Source: a virus | IMG/VR virus record: IMGVR_UViG_3300006990_000045 | Span: 1 to 49,574 of that record | Length of the DNA stretch: 49,574 bases | Strand: one strand, 5' to 3' | In this document: positions 40,901 to 48,518 of the stretch, piece by piece | How the letters are laid out: each line of letters starts with the position of its first letter | How positions within the stretch are numbered: the first letter of the stretch is position 1 | Notes under the pieces: generated by a model | Databases searched by the model: none | Seen by the model: only the letters and a program-made list of their open reading frames with translations | Told to the model about the DNA's origin: nothing | Translations under genes and position numbers: made by a program

Positions 40901-41399
40901 TCATAGGAGACCTAACAAAAAAAGAAAAGAAAGGTTATTAAGAAACGTGGCTCAAAGTAGAACCAGAAGCAATACCAGAAAAAGAAATAAGAAGCGCAAT
41001 ATGGGCAAGTTCCGTTCTATGTTCGAAAAGAATTTCGCCCAAGATTGTCAGAAAAAAGGTATTGATTTTGAATATGAGAACCTTAAGATAAAGTGGACGC
41101 CACCCCAGAAGACGTACAACCCAGACTTTATGTTTGAGAAGCACGACGGAAGCCTTATGATTATTGAGACTAAGGGGCGGTTCACCGCAGCGGATAGAAC
41201 CAAAATGAAGATGGTTGTAGAGCAGCACCCTGAGTTGGATGTAAGGATGGTTTTTCAGAACGCCTCAAACAAGATTACAAAGGCTAGTGGTTCAAAGACT
41301 TATAAGGAGTGGTGTAAATACCACGGGATTAAGTGGAGCGAGAAGACGATTCCTGCAAGTTGGAGAAAAGAAATAAAGCAACAGATAAAGGCAGCGTAA
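40878..41399 (+). CDS. T7 endonuclease I-type Holliday-junction resolvase
   Basis: From FRSMFEKNFAQ onward the sequence follows T7 endonuclease I: FRS-x-x-E, GIDFEYENLKI, YNPDF (catalytic Asp), IIETKGRF (catalytic Glu and Lys), EQHPELDVRMVFQNASNKIT and EWCKYHGIKW. It resolves branched DNA before packaging. The start is uncertain: GTG at 40878 gives 173 residues with about 40 very basic residues in front; GTG at 40947 or ATG at 41001 gives a length close to or shorter than T7's (149). The longest frame overlaps the 37-residue gene by 23 bases. The core identification is firm whichever start is used. Confidence 0.9.
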   Translation: MLELKNINHRRPNKKRKERLLRNVAQSRTRSNTRKRNKKRNMGKFRSMFEKNFAQDCQKKGIDFEYENLKIKWTPPQKTYNPDFMFEKHDGSLMIIETKGRFTAADRTKMKMVVEQHPELDVRMVFQNASNKITKASGSKTYKEWCKYHGIKWSEKTIPASWRKEIKQQIKAA

Positions 41400-41401
41400 C
41401 A

Positions 41402-41656
41402 ATGGTAAAACCAAGAAAAGGAAAGGCAAAGGTAAAAATTACTTCAAGTGGCAAAAAAGTAAGCTATGGTCAAGCAGGTAAAGCAAAAGGTGGTGGACCA
41501 AGGGTAAAGCCCGGCACATCTAAAGGTGATAGCTATTGTGCAAGAAGTTTGGGAATAAAGAAAAGATTGTCTGCTAAAAAAAGAAATAACCCTAATACAC
41601 CAAACAACCTTTCACGAAAGCGTTGGAAGTGTGTAGGTGCTAAATCAAAAAGATAA
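41402..41656 (+). CDS. small basic protein (DUF6321-like)
   Basis: 84 residues from ATG at 41402, two bases after the resolvase stop. About a third are Lys or Arg. It contains VSYGQAGKAKGGGPRVKPGT, GDSYCARSLG and LSRKRWKC, a pattern that recurs in small basic proteins of marine phages (DUF6321-type). The two cysteines (YCARS and WKC) are in fixed places. It probably binds nucleic acid. Function not established. Confidence 0.75.
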   Translation: MVKPRKGKAKVKITSSGKKVSYGQAGKAKGGGPRVKPGTSKGDSYCARSLGIKKRLSAKKRNNPNTPNNLSRKRWKCVGAKSKR

Positions 41657-41659
41657 GCT

Positions 41660-42019
41660 ATGCCTAAAGATGCTTGTTACAGAAAAGTTATGAAGAGTTA
41701 CGGCAAGTGGTCGGCTCGTGCCGCACAAGCAACTGCTAAGTGTAGAAAAAAAAGTGGCAAGGTTAGAAAAACTAAAGCAGGTTCTGACTTAAAGAGATGG
41801 GGTAAAGAGAAGTGGATAGACACTCGCACTAATAAACCCTGTGGAACAGGAGGTAAGAGTGAATATTGTAGACCATCAAGAAGAGTGTCTTCAAAGACAC
41901 CAGTTACTAAAAAAGAAATGTCTTCAAGGACATTAAAGAAAAAGCAATCTGAAAAGGCAAGGATTGGAAAGCAAGGTGCAGGAGGCAAAAAGGTTAAATC
42001 AGTTAGAAGAAGGAAGTAG
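41660..42019 (+). CDS. basic protein of DUF5872 type
   Basis: 119 residues, highly basic. The middle reads LKRWGKEKWIDTRTNKPCGT, then YCRPSRRVSSKTPVTKKEMS, a pattern I associate with DUF5872, known from phages and from large algal viruses. The N-terminal half has MPKDACYRKVMKSYGKWSAR. Three conserved cysteines may bind metal. A DNA- or RNA-binding packaging role is plausible. It follows the previous basic protein by 3 bases. Confidence 0.75.
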   Translation: MPKDACYRKVMKSYGKWSARAAQATAKCRKKSGKVRKTKAGSDLKRWGKEKWIDTRTNKPCGTGGKSEYCRPSRRVSSKTPVTKKEMSSRTLKKKQSEKARIGKQGAGGKKVKSVRRRK

Positions 42020-42021
42020 TA

Positions 42022-42759
42022 ATGGCAAGCGTAGGAACGGTATATACGGGAATTATCATTAGAGGTAGTGGAGGTAGTGGAGGTGGTGCTCCTCAACTTA
42101 TTACTCTTTACAAAAGACCTCCTGAACCAGCGCAAACTACATCTTACGATACTTATGATATAGGGTGGCAGCTTGCGAACGGCGTTTACGCCAATTTTAA
42201 CAGCACCACAGCCACAGGTTTCCAGTTGCAAACGCAAGAAATTGATTTTGCTACAGATTCAACAGGAAATACCCTGCTTCATAATAACCCTTTCGGAAAC
42301 AAGGACCGTTGGACAGATGAAAATGGTCTGCAAGTTTATGGTAACAATGTGGCTATAGATAACTTAACGGGAATAAGGTGGAAGCGAGACATAGACGATA
42401 TCAATTTTAATAATAGTTCCATCGTTTATGCTACCTTATTATCTGATACGGTGGCGCACACAGACCCCTTAGGAAATTCGGATTATTACCTTCCTTCTAT
42501 TGAGCTAGTCAAAACTATTAGCATAATAGATATTAATCAATCAACAATTCAATATACGGCAGCTTTAACACCAAATGGCGTTAATGGTAATCATTTGTTT
42601 ATGACTTCTACTTCAGGTCCGAATTATACTACTCACTTTTACTCAGTAGCGCACAGAAATAGGTCGCAACAGTCTTTGTATTCTAAGACGGGGTCACAAT
42701 TTAGAAACTATGCAGTGCCTTGCGCAATCCTACCACAACCAACGACAGCAAATCCATGA
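42022..42759 (+). CDS. tail fibre or surface protein
   Basis: 245 residues. The N-terminus has a glycine-rich stretch (IIIRGSGGSGGGAPQL), followed by Asn/Thr/Ser-rich beta-like sequence (TATGFQLQTQEIDFATDSTG). No enzyme motif is seen. Placement next to a jelly-roll adhesin and the composition suggest a receptor-binding or spike component. It overlaps the next gene by 4 bases (ATGA). Confidence 0.6.
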   Translation: MASVGTVYTGIIIRGSGGSGGGAPQLITLYKRPPEPAQTTSYDTYDIGWQLANGVYANFNSTTATGFQLQTQEIDFATDSTGNTLLHNNPFGNKDRWTDENGLQVYGNNVAIDNLTGIRWKRDIDDINFNNSSIVYATLLSDTVAHTDPLGNSDYYLPSIELVKTISIIDINQSTIQYTAALTPNGVNGNHLFMTSTSGPNYTTHFYSVAHRNRSQQSLYSKTGSQFRNYAVPCAILPQPTTANP

Positions 42760-43049
42760 TACTAGCCAAGATAGACCAAAGACCCTCAAAAGTTGAGATA
42801 TATTCACTAAATATAGTGTCATTGAAGGCAGACATACCGCTAGGTGTACAGCTAGGCGTTGACGTTACTATAGAATTTATTACTACTGAAAAGGCTGGCA
42901 AGCTTAGAAATGTTAGGACTATGCACTTCACAGGCCCTCATGCCTCTGTATGGAGTAAAGAGAAGGCACTCGCCGAGGTCCTTACTTTTATTAATAACGG
43001 CGGAGTCATTATTACAGATGTAAAATATCCAGAAACCGAAATAGTATAA
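42756..43049 (+). CDS. hypothetical protein
   Basis: 97 residues from the ATG at 42756, which overlaps the previous stop (ATGA); a longer frame from 42720 would overlap much more. Beta-like N-terminus (MILAKIDQRPSKVEIYSLNI), helix near the end (KEKALAEVLTFINNGGVIIT). It may be a chaperone or assembly factor for the neighbouring fibre genes. No family is recognised. Confidence 0.65.
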   Translation: MILAKIDQRPSKVEIYSLNIVSLKADIPLGVQLGVDVTIEFITTEKAGKLRNVRTMHFTGPHASVWSKEKALAEVLTFINNGGVIITDVKYPETEIV

Positions 43050-43113
43050 ACATACATATAAATAGGTACTGATGAGATATAAATCTCAAATAAATTAAAA
43101 GGAGAAAGTAGTA

Positions 43114-44037
43114 ATGGGAAACATAGGAGCGTCTTCAGGAATTAATAACGGCTCGGTACTACCGCTAGGGCTTAGTTCTGGGTTGCACGTTAAAGGTGCT
43201 GGCTCTACTCCTAGCCCTGCGTTTGAGGGACTGCTAGACACTTACACTGGGGCGGTGGCTGCCTACGCTTACATTTGGCTTAATGGAACTTACTCTGGAC
43301 CGCTAGTAGAATTAAGAAGAAGCTCTGATAACGCCACAGAAGACTTTTATCCTGATGGTGACGATATCCTATCACTTACCTCAGAAAGCAGCGAAGGAGT
43401 TACTCTAGCTACTTGGGTGGGTGCTAACGATGCTTATGTAAGAACAGCGTATGACCAAACTGGCAATGCAGCGCATTGGTCAAGCACAACAACAAGTCGT
43501 CAACCTAAGATTATAACCAGTGGAGCTTTGGAGGTGGACGCCAACGGAAATGTTGTTGCATACTTTGATGGCTCGCTAAGTTACTTGCAAAATACGTTTG
43601 CATCTTCGGTCTCTGACCCCTCTACATTCGTTCACGTAACAAACACCTTAAGTGTTCCCATACTCGGGTCTACCCTTGTAAATAGTAATGACAATGTAAA
43701 TGATAAAAGACTTTGGTATAGGAGTCCATCTATATACAGGGTTAGAAATGGTGGTGGTACAGAGGGTAATATGACTGTCGCCTCTGGCGCGTTCATACAA
43801 TCTAGTGTCTTTGAAAACGGAACAAACTTCAGAACTGCAATAGATGGAGGTTCTGTTAACACGCTAACAGTAAGTGGAGCTTCAACAGCTACAGGTACTA
43901 CATTGGGGGATTGGAATGCCTTGACTAGACCGCTAGAAATGGAGCAGTCCTTGTTCATTGTCTTTGACAGCGACATAGGGAATACAGACCTTCTTGCGAT
44001 AAACTCAAGTATAAACGATATTTACTCACACTACTAG
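43114..44037 (+). CDS. jelly-roll adhesin, arabinofuranosidase B-like fold
   Basis: 307 residues. Region about 45-150 has YSGPLVELRRSSDNATEDFY, WVGANDAYVRTAYDQTGNAA and QPKIITSG, the pattern of the ArabFuran-catal/LamG jelly-roll found in phage tail proteins. The C-terminus (LFIVFDSDIGNTDLLAINSS) ends the fold. It likely binds a host polysaccharide, with enzyme activity possible but not shown. The gene has an unusually clear ribosome site: AAAAGGAGAAAG ends 6 bases before the ATG, in an AT-rich 64-base gap. Confidence 0.7.
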   Translation: MGNIGASSGINNGSVLPLGLSSGLHVKGAGSTPSPAFEGLLDTYTGAVAAYAYIWLNGTYSGPLVELRRSSDNATEDFYPDGDDILSLTSESSEGVTLATWVGANDAYVRTAYDQTGNAAHWSSTTTSRQPKIITSGALEVDANGNVVAYFDGSLSYLQNTFASSVSDPSTFVHVTNTLSVPILGSTLVNSNDNVNDKRLWYRSPSIYRVRNGGGTEGNMTVASGAFIQSSVFENGTNFRTAIDGGSVNTLTVSGASTATGTTLGDWNALTRPLEMEQSLFIVFDSDIGNTDLLAINSSINDIYSHY

Positions 44038-44039
44038 GT

Positions 44040-44480
44040 ATGTATTACACAGGTACACAGAAGCAATGTTGGACTTATGACGCTGAGGTGTCTAAGATGG
44101 AGGGGTACGTCAAGGAAGACAACTGGGCGACTACAGTAAAGCACCCAGACAAAGAGCTGTACGCTATATTCAAGCACCCTAAGTATGACTCTGAGGTTCT
44201 ATCCGAAGTGGTTAAGTTGGATGGTGATTGGCTCGTGCTAGAGGGCACTGTGAGTATTGACGAGAATGTTTACGAAATGTCTGAGGTTACACCCACAATA
44301 GAGTTCATATCAAAAAAATCGGTAAACTTAAACACAGAAGTAGACGTAACCTTCTATTATGACCTAGACAAAAAGACTTACACTATAAGACTTCAAGACT
44401 GGTCATTATGGAGAACCCTTACGGATGAGGAGTGCTACGACACACTAATCAAAACACTACAAACAAAACAAGCGGTATGA
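44040..44480 (+). CDS. hypothetical protein
   Basis: 146 residues, mixed beta with many charged and aromatic residues (MYYTGTQKQCWTYDAEVSKM; LDGDWLVLEGTVSIDENVYE). It ends in a helix (DEECYDTLIKTLQTKQAV) whose stop overlaps the next start (ATGA). It may be an assembly factor for the adhesin two bases upstream. No family is recognised. Confidence 0.65.
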   Translation: MYYTGTQKQCWTYDAEVSKMEGYVKEDNWATTVKHPDKELYAIFKHPKYDSEVLSEVVKLDGDWLVLEGTVSIDENVYEMSEVTPTIEFISKKSVNLNTEVDVTFYYDLDKKTYTIRLQDWSLWRTLTDEECYDTLIKTLQTKQAV

Positions 44481-44944
44481 TTAACAGATTGCAGATTGTT
44501 AGGTACTACACAAAAGAGCAGACCGAAGGAGATATATATGTCTTTGGTGAGGACAACGGAATAGAGTGGACGTGTAAAAGCCTTGAATTAAAGTGGTTGG
44601 ACAATAAATCCAGAATTAGCTGCATCCCAGAGGGGGAATACACTGTCGTTGTTCGGTACTCAAAGAAGTACAGCCGCCACCTGCACATTACAGACGTAGA
44701 AGGACGTAGCTATATTCTAATCCATTGGGGCAACTACGCTGGAAGTAAGAACCCGCGCACAGGCAAGAGCGATATACAAGGTTGTGTTATGACTGGGAAC
44801 AAACTCGTTGACATTAACAACGACGGAATACTAGACGTGGTAGCCTCGAAGAAGACCTTCAAGGAGATGATGGAGTTCTTCCCTGACGACGACCAGAAGA
44901 TAGACCTTCTAATCACCGCAAAGAACGACTACCCTACGGATTAA
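44477..44944 (+). CDS. DUF5675 family protein
   Basis: 155 residues from ATG at 44477. It contains the DUF5675 features: SLELKWLDNKSRISCIPEGE, RYSKKYSRHLHITDVEGRS, ILIHWGNYA and DIQGCVMTGN. This family is frequent at the end of phage late blocks in Bacteroidetes, often with lysis genes. His in the HWGNYA motif and Cys in DIQGCV might form an active site, as in L,D-transpeptidase-like enzymes, but this is not established. It is the last plus-strand gene. Confidence 0.75.
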   Translation: MINRLQIVRYYTKEQTEGDIYVFGEDNGIEWTCKSLELKWLDNKSRISCIPEGEYTVVVRYSKKYSRHLHITDVEGRSYILIHWGNYAGSKNPRTGKSDIQGCVMTGNKLVDINNDGILDVVASKKTFKEMMEFFPDDDQKIDLLITAKNDYPTD

Positions 44945-45159
44945 TAGGTTTCTGTGGGTTTTCTGTCGGGTGGCGTGTCGTATTTATTAATACGTCTAAA
45001 AAACGGGGATAAGGACAAGACTTACATCTCGTAGCCCCCCTATCCCCGATATATTTCACCAGAGAACCATCTTTACCCTCTCCAACAATCTACCAAGTAA
45101 TGGGCTGTTGTTGTTAATTATATAAATGATTCAATAATAATAGGCCCGAAGGCTTTACT
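44945..45159. other. convergent non-coding region with hairpins
   Basis: Lies between the last plus-strand gene and the SSB gene on the minus strand. CGTATT/AATACG (44979-44994) forms a six-pair hairpin. CGGGGATA (45004-45011) pairs perfectly with TATCCCCG (45041-45048) around a 29-base loop. GCC/GGC around 45145-45155 gives a weak hairpin next to the SSB stop. GATATATTT and GAGAACCATCT at 45048-45072 recur in the RNA region at 3271-3291. Bidirectional termination is the simplest role. Confidence 0.5.
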
Positions 45160-45567
45160 TTAAAATGGTAATGGCTCAGAGTCATTATTCAAACTCTCTG
45201 CATCATTAGCTGCGGGTTGCGGTGTGGCGGTAACTCTTGGCTTACTTGCGGGAGAACCTTCCGAACTTCCTAACAGATGAACCTCATTACACATAATAGT
45301 AGTATACCACTTACCATTATTCTCTTTGTACTCAACACTGCCCACAACAGAGATACGGTCACCTTTCTTAACGTAAGACTCCACCACTCCTTGAATGGCT
45401 TCTCTCCAAATGTCAACATTGTGCCATTGGGTATTCTCTTGCTTCTCTCCGTTTTTATTCTTGTAGCGTTCTGTTGTTGCTATTCGTAGCTTCACGACTT
45501 TTCCTCCCGAAAATTCTTTTACCTCGGGGTCAGCGCCTACGTTTCCAATTAGTATTACTTTATTCAT
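45160..45567 (-). CDS. ssb: single-stranded DNA-binding protein
   Basis: 135 residues. The OB fold is clear: MNKVILIGNVGADPEVKEFS, LRIATTERYKNKNGEKQ, TQWHNVDIWREAIQGVVESY and VKKGDRISVVGSVEYKENNG. The Pro/Ala-rich linker leads to an acidic C-terminus ending in DSEPLPF, the partner-binding tip of bacterial SSB proteins. It coats single-stranded DNA and recruits repair proteins. It is the last gene of the leftward operon and follows its upstream neighbour by one base. Confidence 0.95.
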   Translation of the reverse strand: MNKVILIGNVGADPEVKEFSGGKVVKLRIATTERYKNKNGEKQENTQWHNVDIWREAIQGVVESYVKKGDRISVVGSVEYKENNGKWYTTIMCNEVHLLGSSEGSPASKPRVTATPQPAANDAESLNNDSEPLPF

Positions 45568-45568
45568 G

Positions 45569-46129
45569 TTACTTAGCTGTTATATAGTTAAACAATTTGG
45601 TTGCCTCTGTTACTAGGTCTTTACCATCTTTAAATTCTTTGTACGCTGCCATTAATGCTGCGTTGTTTACTGCCGAGAGTCGGGAAGTAAGAAGAGAGTC
45701 ATCCTCTCCAAACTTTTCAATTCCGTCCGTTAACCCTCCGATGGTAAATGCTAGTATTGTAGATAGGTCTTTCCCGCTAAGAACCTCAGACCCCTTAGCA
45801 CTATTCACACTAACAACAGCATGCACAGCATTACTCTTACACATACGCTTAATGTCTACAAATTCAAGTCTAGGCTTCTTATACCCACTACTCTTACCAC
45901 CGCCACCTTGGGTGTACTCTCTTTTAATCTTGGGGTTTCCTTTCTTATCCGTGAGCAAGGAGTACTCAATCTCCCCATTTACAACCAACCAATCTGGCTT
46001 AGAACTCATAGTTGTAATTTGACCTTCGTCTCCGTTGTCCATAACAACTTTGTGGAACCACATGGGTTTAGCACCTCCGTCCCAAGACTTATTTGCGTAG
46101 TCTATGCTTTTAAACTTTGCTTTTTTCAT
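45569..46129 (-). CDS. possible DNA-associated protein with OB-like N-terminus
   Basis: 186 residues. The N-terminal 75 residues look like an OB fold (FHKVVMDNGDEGQITTMS, LVVNGEIEYSLLTDKKGNPK). A glycine/serine linker follows (TQGGGGKSSGYKKPR), then a helical C-terminal half (SAVNNAALMAAYKEFKDGKD). It is located directly before ssb and after a short gene, in the replication operon. It may assist recombination or annealing. The family is not recognised; the start overlaps the previous gene by 3 bases. Confidence 0.6.
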   Translation of the reverse strand: MKKAKFKSIDYANKSWDGGAKPMWFHKVVMDNGDEGQITTMSSKPDWLVVNGEIEYSLLTDKKGNPKIKREYTQGGGGKSSGYKKPRLEFVDIKRMCKSNAVHAVVSVNSAKGSEVLSGKDLSTILAFTIGGLTDGIEKFGEDDSLLTSRLSAVNNAALMAAYKEFKDGKDLVTEATKLFNYITAK

Positions 46130-46308
46130 TCTGATATAATTTGATTTATTCGTTCTGTTGTTGTTTGTATTCGTATTAGTGATTCGTAGGTACTTAGGAG
46201 TGTTGCCACCTCATCGTATTCATAAGATTCTTTTTTCTGATGCCAAACTCCAAGAAACTCTTTAGCTTTCTCTTCTCGGTCTTCGGGGAGGGTGTCTATG
46301 TCTATCAT
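46126..46308 (-). CDS. small acidic helical protein
   Basis: 60 residues, acidic and helical (MIDIDTLPEDREEKAKEFLG to IRIQTTTERINQIISE). The ATG at 46308 lies four bases after a TAAATTTG box with a TTG 20 bases upstream of it, so translation may start at the first base of the mRNA. It heads the three-gene group that ends with ssb. Function unknown. Confidence 0.65.
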   Translation of the reverse strand: MIDIDTLPEDREEKAKEFLGVWHQKKESYEYDEVATLLSTYESLIRIQTTTERINQIISE

Positions 46309-46312
46309 AATT

Positions 46313-46343
46313 CAAATTTAAGTAAAATTAATGGGAACAGCAA
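46313..46343 (-). promoter_or_regulatory. host-like promoter, leaderless
   Basis: Minus-strand TTG (46343-46341), 20 bases, TAAATTTG (46320-46313), then AATT and the ATG at 46308. The geometry matches the promoter at 3152-3181, where the -7 box also ends four bases before the ATG. Confidence 0.55.
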
Positions 46344-46375
46344 TGGAATGTTCGCTTATCCCGATTACGAGTCTG

Positions 46376-48166
46376 TTATTCAAAATCATCTGTTTTATAT
46401 TCCCACTCGTCCTCTTCTTGTTCACTATCATCCTTGTACGGGAGCCTAGCCCTGTGTTCAGCTACGCTATCCCGTGAGTCCACTTGTATGTATCCACACC
46501 TATCCTTTCTCATACTCATAATAAATGGGTCATCGTTAGGGCTTGGCTTTCCACCTGTCTCTTGGACTTTTATCTTATCAACGTGTATCTCAGTGTACAT
46601 CCATTCGGTAGGGTGTTTGCTGTTCCTGTGTACTGCTAGGAAGTCGTCAGCCTTGTTGGCTTTTAGTTGTCCTCCGTCTACGCTGCTCTTGTAGGGTCTT
46701 CTAATATATCCATCTGAGTCCTTGTCTCTTGCCGCAAATGTGTTGGCGTGGTCAGGTATCCACACAGCAGAGTAGTTCTCTTTGAACACACGTATTAGGT
46801 TCAGGCTATTTTGATTGTGTCTGTGGTTGTCTGTACCATGAGGTATGTCAAGAGAGTTGTACGGGTCTACAATCAAGCAGTCGTACTCAAAGTCTTCATC
46901 AAACAATATCTCTCCTCGCAATAGGAGTTCTTCCCAAGTGTAATTCTTTTTAGAGGTAAGGATTCTAAAGTACTTACGAACAAACTCATCGGCTTCCTTT
47001 TTCTCATCAGCGTTCATTTGCTCTAGGGTTTTACCTATGTAGAACTCCTTAAACTTCCTTGATACGTGTCCGTCTGAGTTCTCTGCCGAGTACACCGCAA
47101 ACTTCCATCCGTGGTTAATCGCAGCAAGAACAGCGATATACCAACAGATAGTAGACTTACCACTACCATCAAGACCAAGGAAGAACACAAGGTGATTCCT
47201 TTTAATAAGCCAGTACTCATCAAGACCCGTAAGACCTGTACTCAAACCCATCTCAAGTGTACCATCTACAACAGCACGTTCGTACTCATCTATCTCTTCT
47301 TGGTCGGCAAGGAAGTCAAAGGTTCCATCGTCTCTTTTGATAAACTCTTGAGCCTTTTCAATCTTCTTTGCTTCTTGGATGGGTCGAGACTTACCATACT
47401 CAATACCATCCTTGATAGCTTGTAGCGCCCCTGCTTCGTCTTTAATGTTTTTAGCTAGTATTTCATCAGTTAGCACTTGAACCGCATGAGCCTCTTCTAT
47501 ACGCCCTACAGCGATATATCCTCCTAGTAACTTCGCAGCACGTAAAAGGGTGTCATGCTTCTCACCATCAACAGAACCCCTTACCATACCAACCGCAATA
47601 GAAAGAATCTTGTTGTTTCTATGGGTCTTACGAATGTTATTATTGTTTTGCTTATCCCTTGCCTTAGAGAACCTAGAAGTCCATGTAGTACTATTCTTAT
47701 TTAGAAATATGTTAGGGTCAAAGGACTCAAAGCAAAGCCTTGCGATGTTGCGTGAGGTAGTGTCAAGTTCAGGGTATCTCCCAATAAAGGAGTCGTAGTA
47801 CTCTGAGTGAGTCTCTATATTTGCAGGGATTCTAACCAAAGCCTTTACTCCGTTACCGCTAGGGCTTATCCAAGCTGCGTAGATGTAGGGGTCTTGGGAT
47901 AGTTGAGACTTCTTAGAGATAGGGTCTACCTTATCCCAATCAAGTACCATGTACCCGCTGTGTGTTTTTACGTCTACGTCTTTTCTTGTGGGGCTTGTTA
48001 TCTCTCCCGCAAATATCACGCAAGGCAAGTCCTTTTTATCAACCCCCCCGTTTCTCACGCCTTCAACAGCGACCTTACTTCTTCCGTTTTTAATCCGCGC
48101 AAGGGCTTTATCCACGTCAATAAGGATGGGCTTCTTTGATTTCAGTGTTTCATATATTGTAACCAT
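46376..48166 (-). CDS. primase-helicase with BT4734/VirE-like N-terminal domain
   Basis: 596 residues. The N-terminal domain shows GYMVLDWDKVD (Asp76 and Asp78), SPSGNGVKALVRI (101-113) and RNIARLCFESFDP (139-151). This is the pattern of the BT4734/VirE-N group related to archaeo-eukaryotic primases, with Lys where classical primases have His. A linker follows, then a RecA-type helicase: Walker A GLDGSGKST (about 331-339), Walker B CLIVDPYNSLD (about 427-437), and VDGGQLKANKADDFLAVHRN like the DnaB motif 4 region. It probably primes and unwinds DNA at the replication fork. The AEP-like activity is inferred from motifs only. Confidence 0.8.
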   Translation of the reverse strand: MVTIYETLKSKKPILIDVDKALARIKNGRSKVAVEGVRNGGVDKKDLPCVIFAGEITSPTRKDVDVKTHSGYMVLDWDKVDPISKKSQLSQDPYIYAAWISPSGNGVKALVRIPANIETHSEYYDSFIGRYPELDTTSRNIARLCFESFDPNIFLNKNSTTWTSRFSKARDKQNNNNIRKTHRNNKILSIAVGMVRGSVDGEKHDTLLRAAKLLGGYIAVGRIEEAHAVQVLTDEILAKNIKDEAGALQAIKDGIEYGKSRPIQEAKKIEKAQEFIKRDDGTFDFLADQEEIDEYERAVVDGTLEMGLSTGLTGLDEYWLIKRNHLVFFLGLDGSGKSTICWYIAVLAAINHGWKFAVYSAENSDGHVSRKFKEFYIGKTLEQMNADEKKEADEFVRKYFRILTSKKNYTWEELLLRGEILFDEDFEYDCLIVDPYNSLDIPHGTDNHRHNQNSLNLIRVFKENYSAVWIPDHANTFAARDKDSDGYIRRPYKSSVDGGQLKANKADDFLAVHRNSKHPTEWMYTEIHVDKIKVQETGGKPSPNDDPFIMSMRKDRCGYIQVDSRDSVAEHRARLPYKDDSEQEEDEWEYKTDDFE

Positions 48167-48169
48167 AGT

Positions 48170-48487
48170 TTAAAGTCCTCTGTCTATATCTCGTTGTCTA
48201 TCCATAAAGTAAGCCTCTCTTTCTTGCTCGTATTCCTCAGAGCAAAGGTACATAGCAAGGGATACATCATCTGGTTTTTCTTTGAACCATTCATCGTGTA
48301 CGTCCACGCCAAAAAGAATTGCCTTTATTATAGATTGGTCGTCATAATCAAGTTCAAGGTCAACGTCTATGAATACCTCTCCGTCATCAAGGTAGTCAAA
48401 ATCCTCTAATGGCATTGGTATTTCCTTAGTTCCTATAAATACTTTGTCGTCCACTTTCTTAAAGTGTAAGCTTGTAGTGTATATCAT
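48170..48487 (-). CDS. hypothetical acidic protein
   Basis: 105 residues, strongly acidic (FDYLDDGEVFIDVDLELDYD), beta-like at the start (MIYTTSLHFKKVDDKVFIGT) and helical at the end (EEYEQEREAYFMDRQRDIDR). It is 3 bases upstream of the primase-helicase, so it may modulate that protein. The acidity recalls DNA-mimic inhibitors, but without evidence. No family is recognised. Confidence 0.65.
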   Translation of the reverse strand: MIYTTSLHFKKVDDKVFIGTKEIPMPLEDFDYLDDGEVFIDVDLELDYDDQSIIKAILFGVDVHDEWFKEKPDDVSLAMYLCSEEYEQEREAYFMDRQRDIDRGL

Positions 48488-48518
48488 TTCTATATTTGTT
48501 AGTTGTTTAATGTATCGT

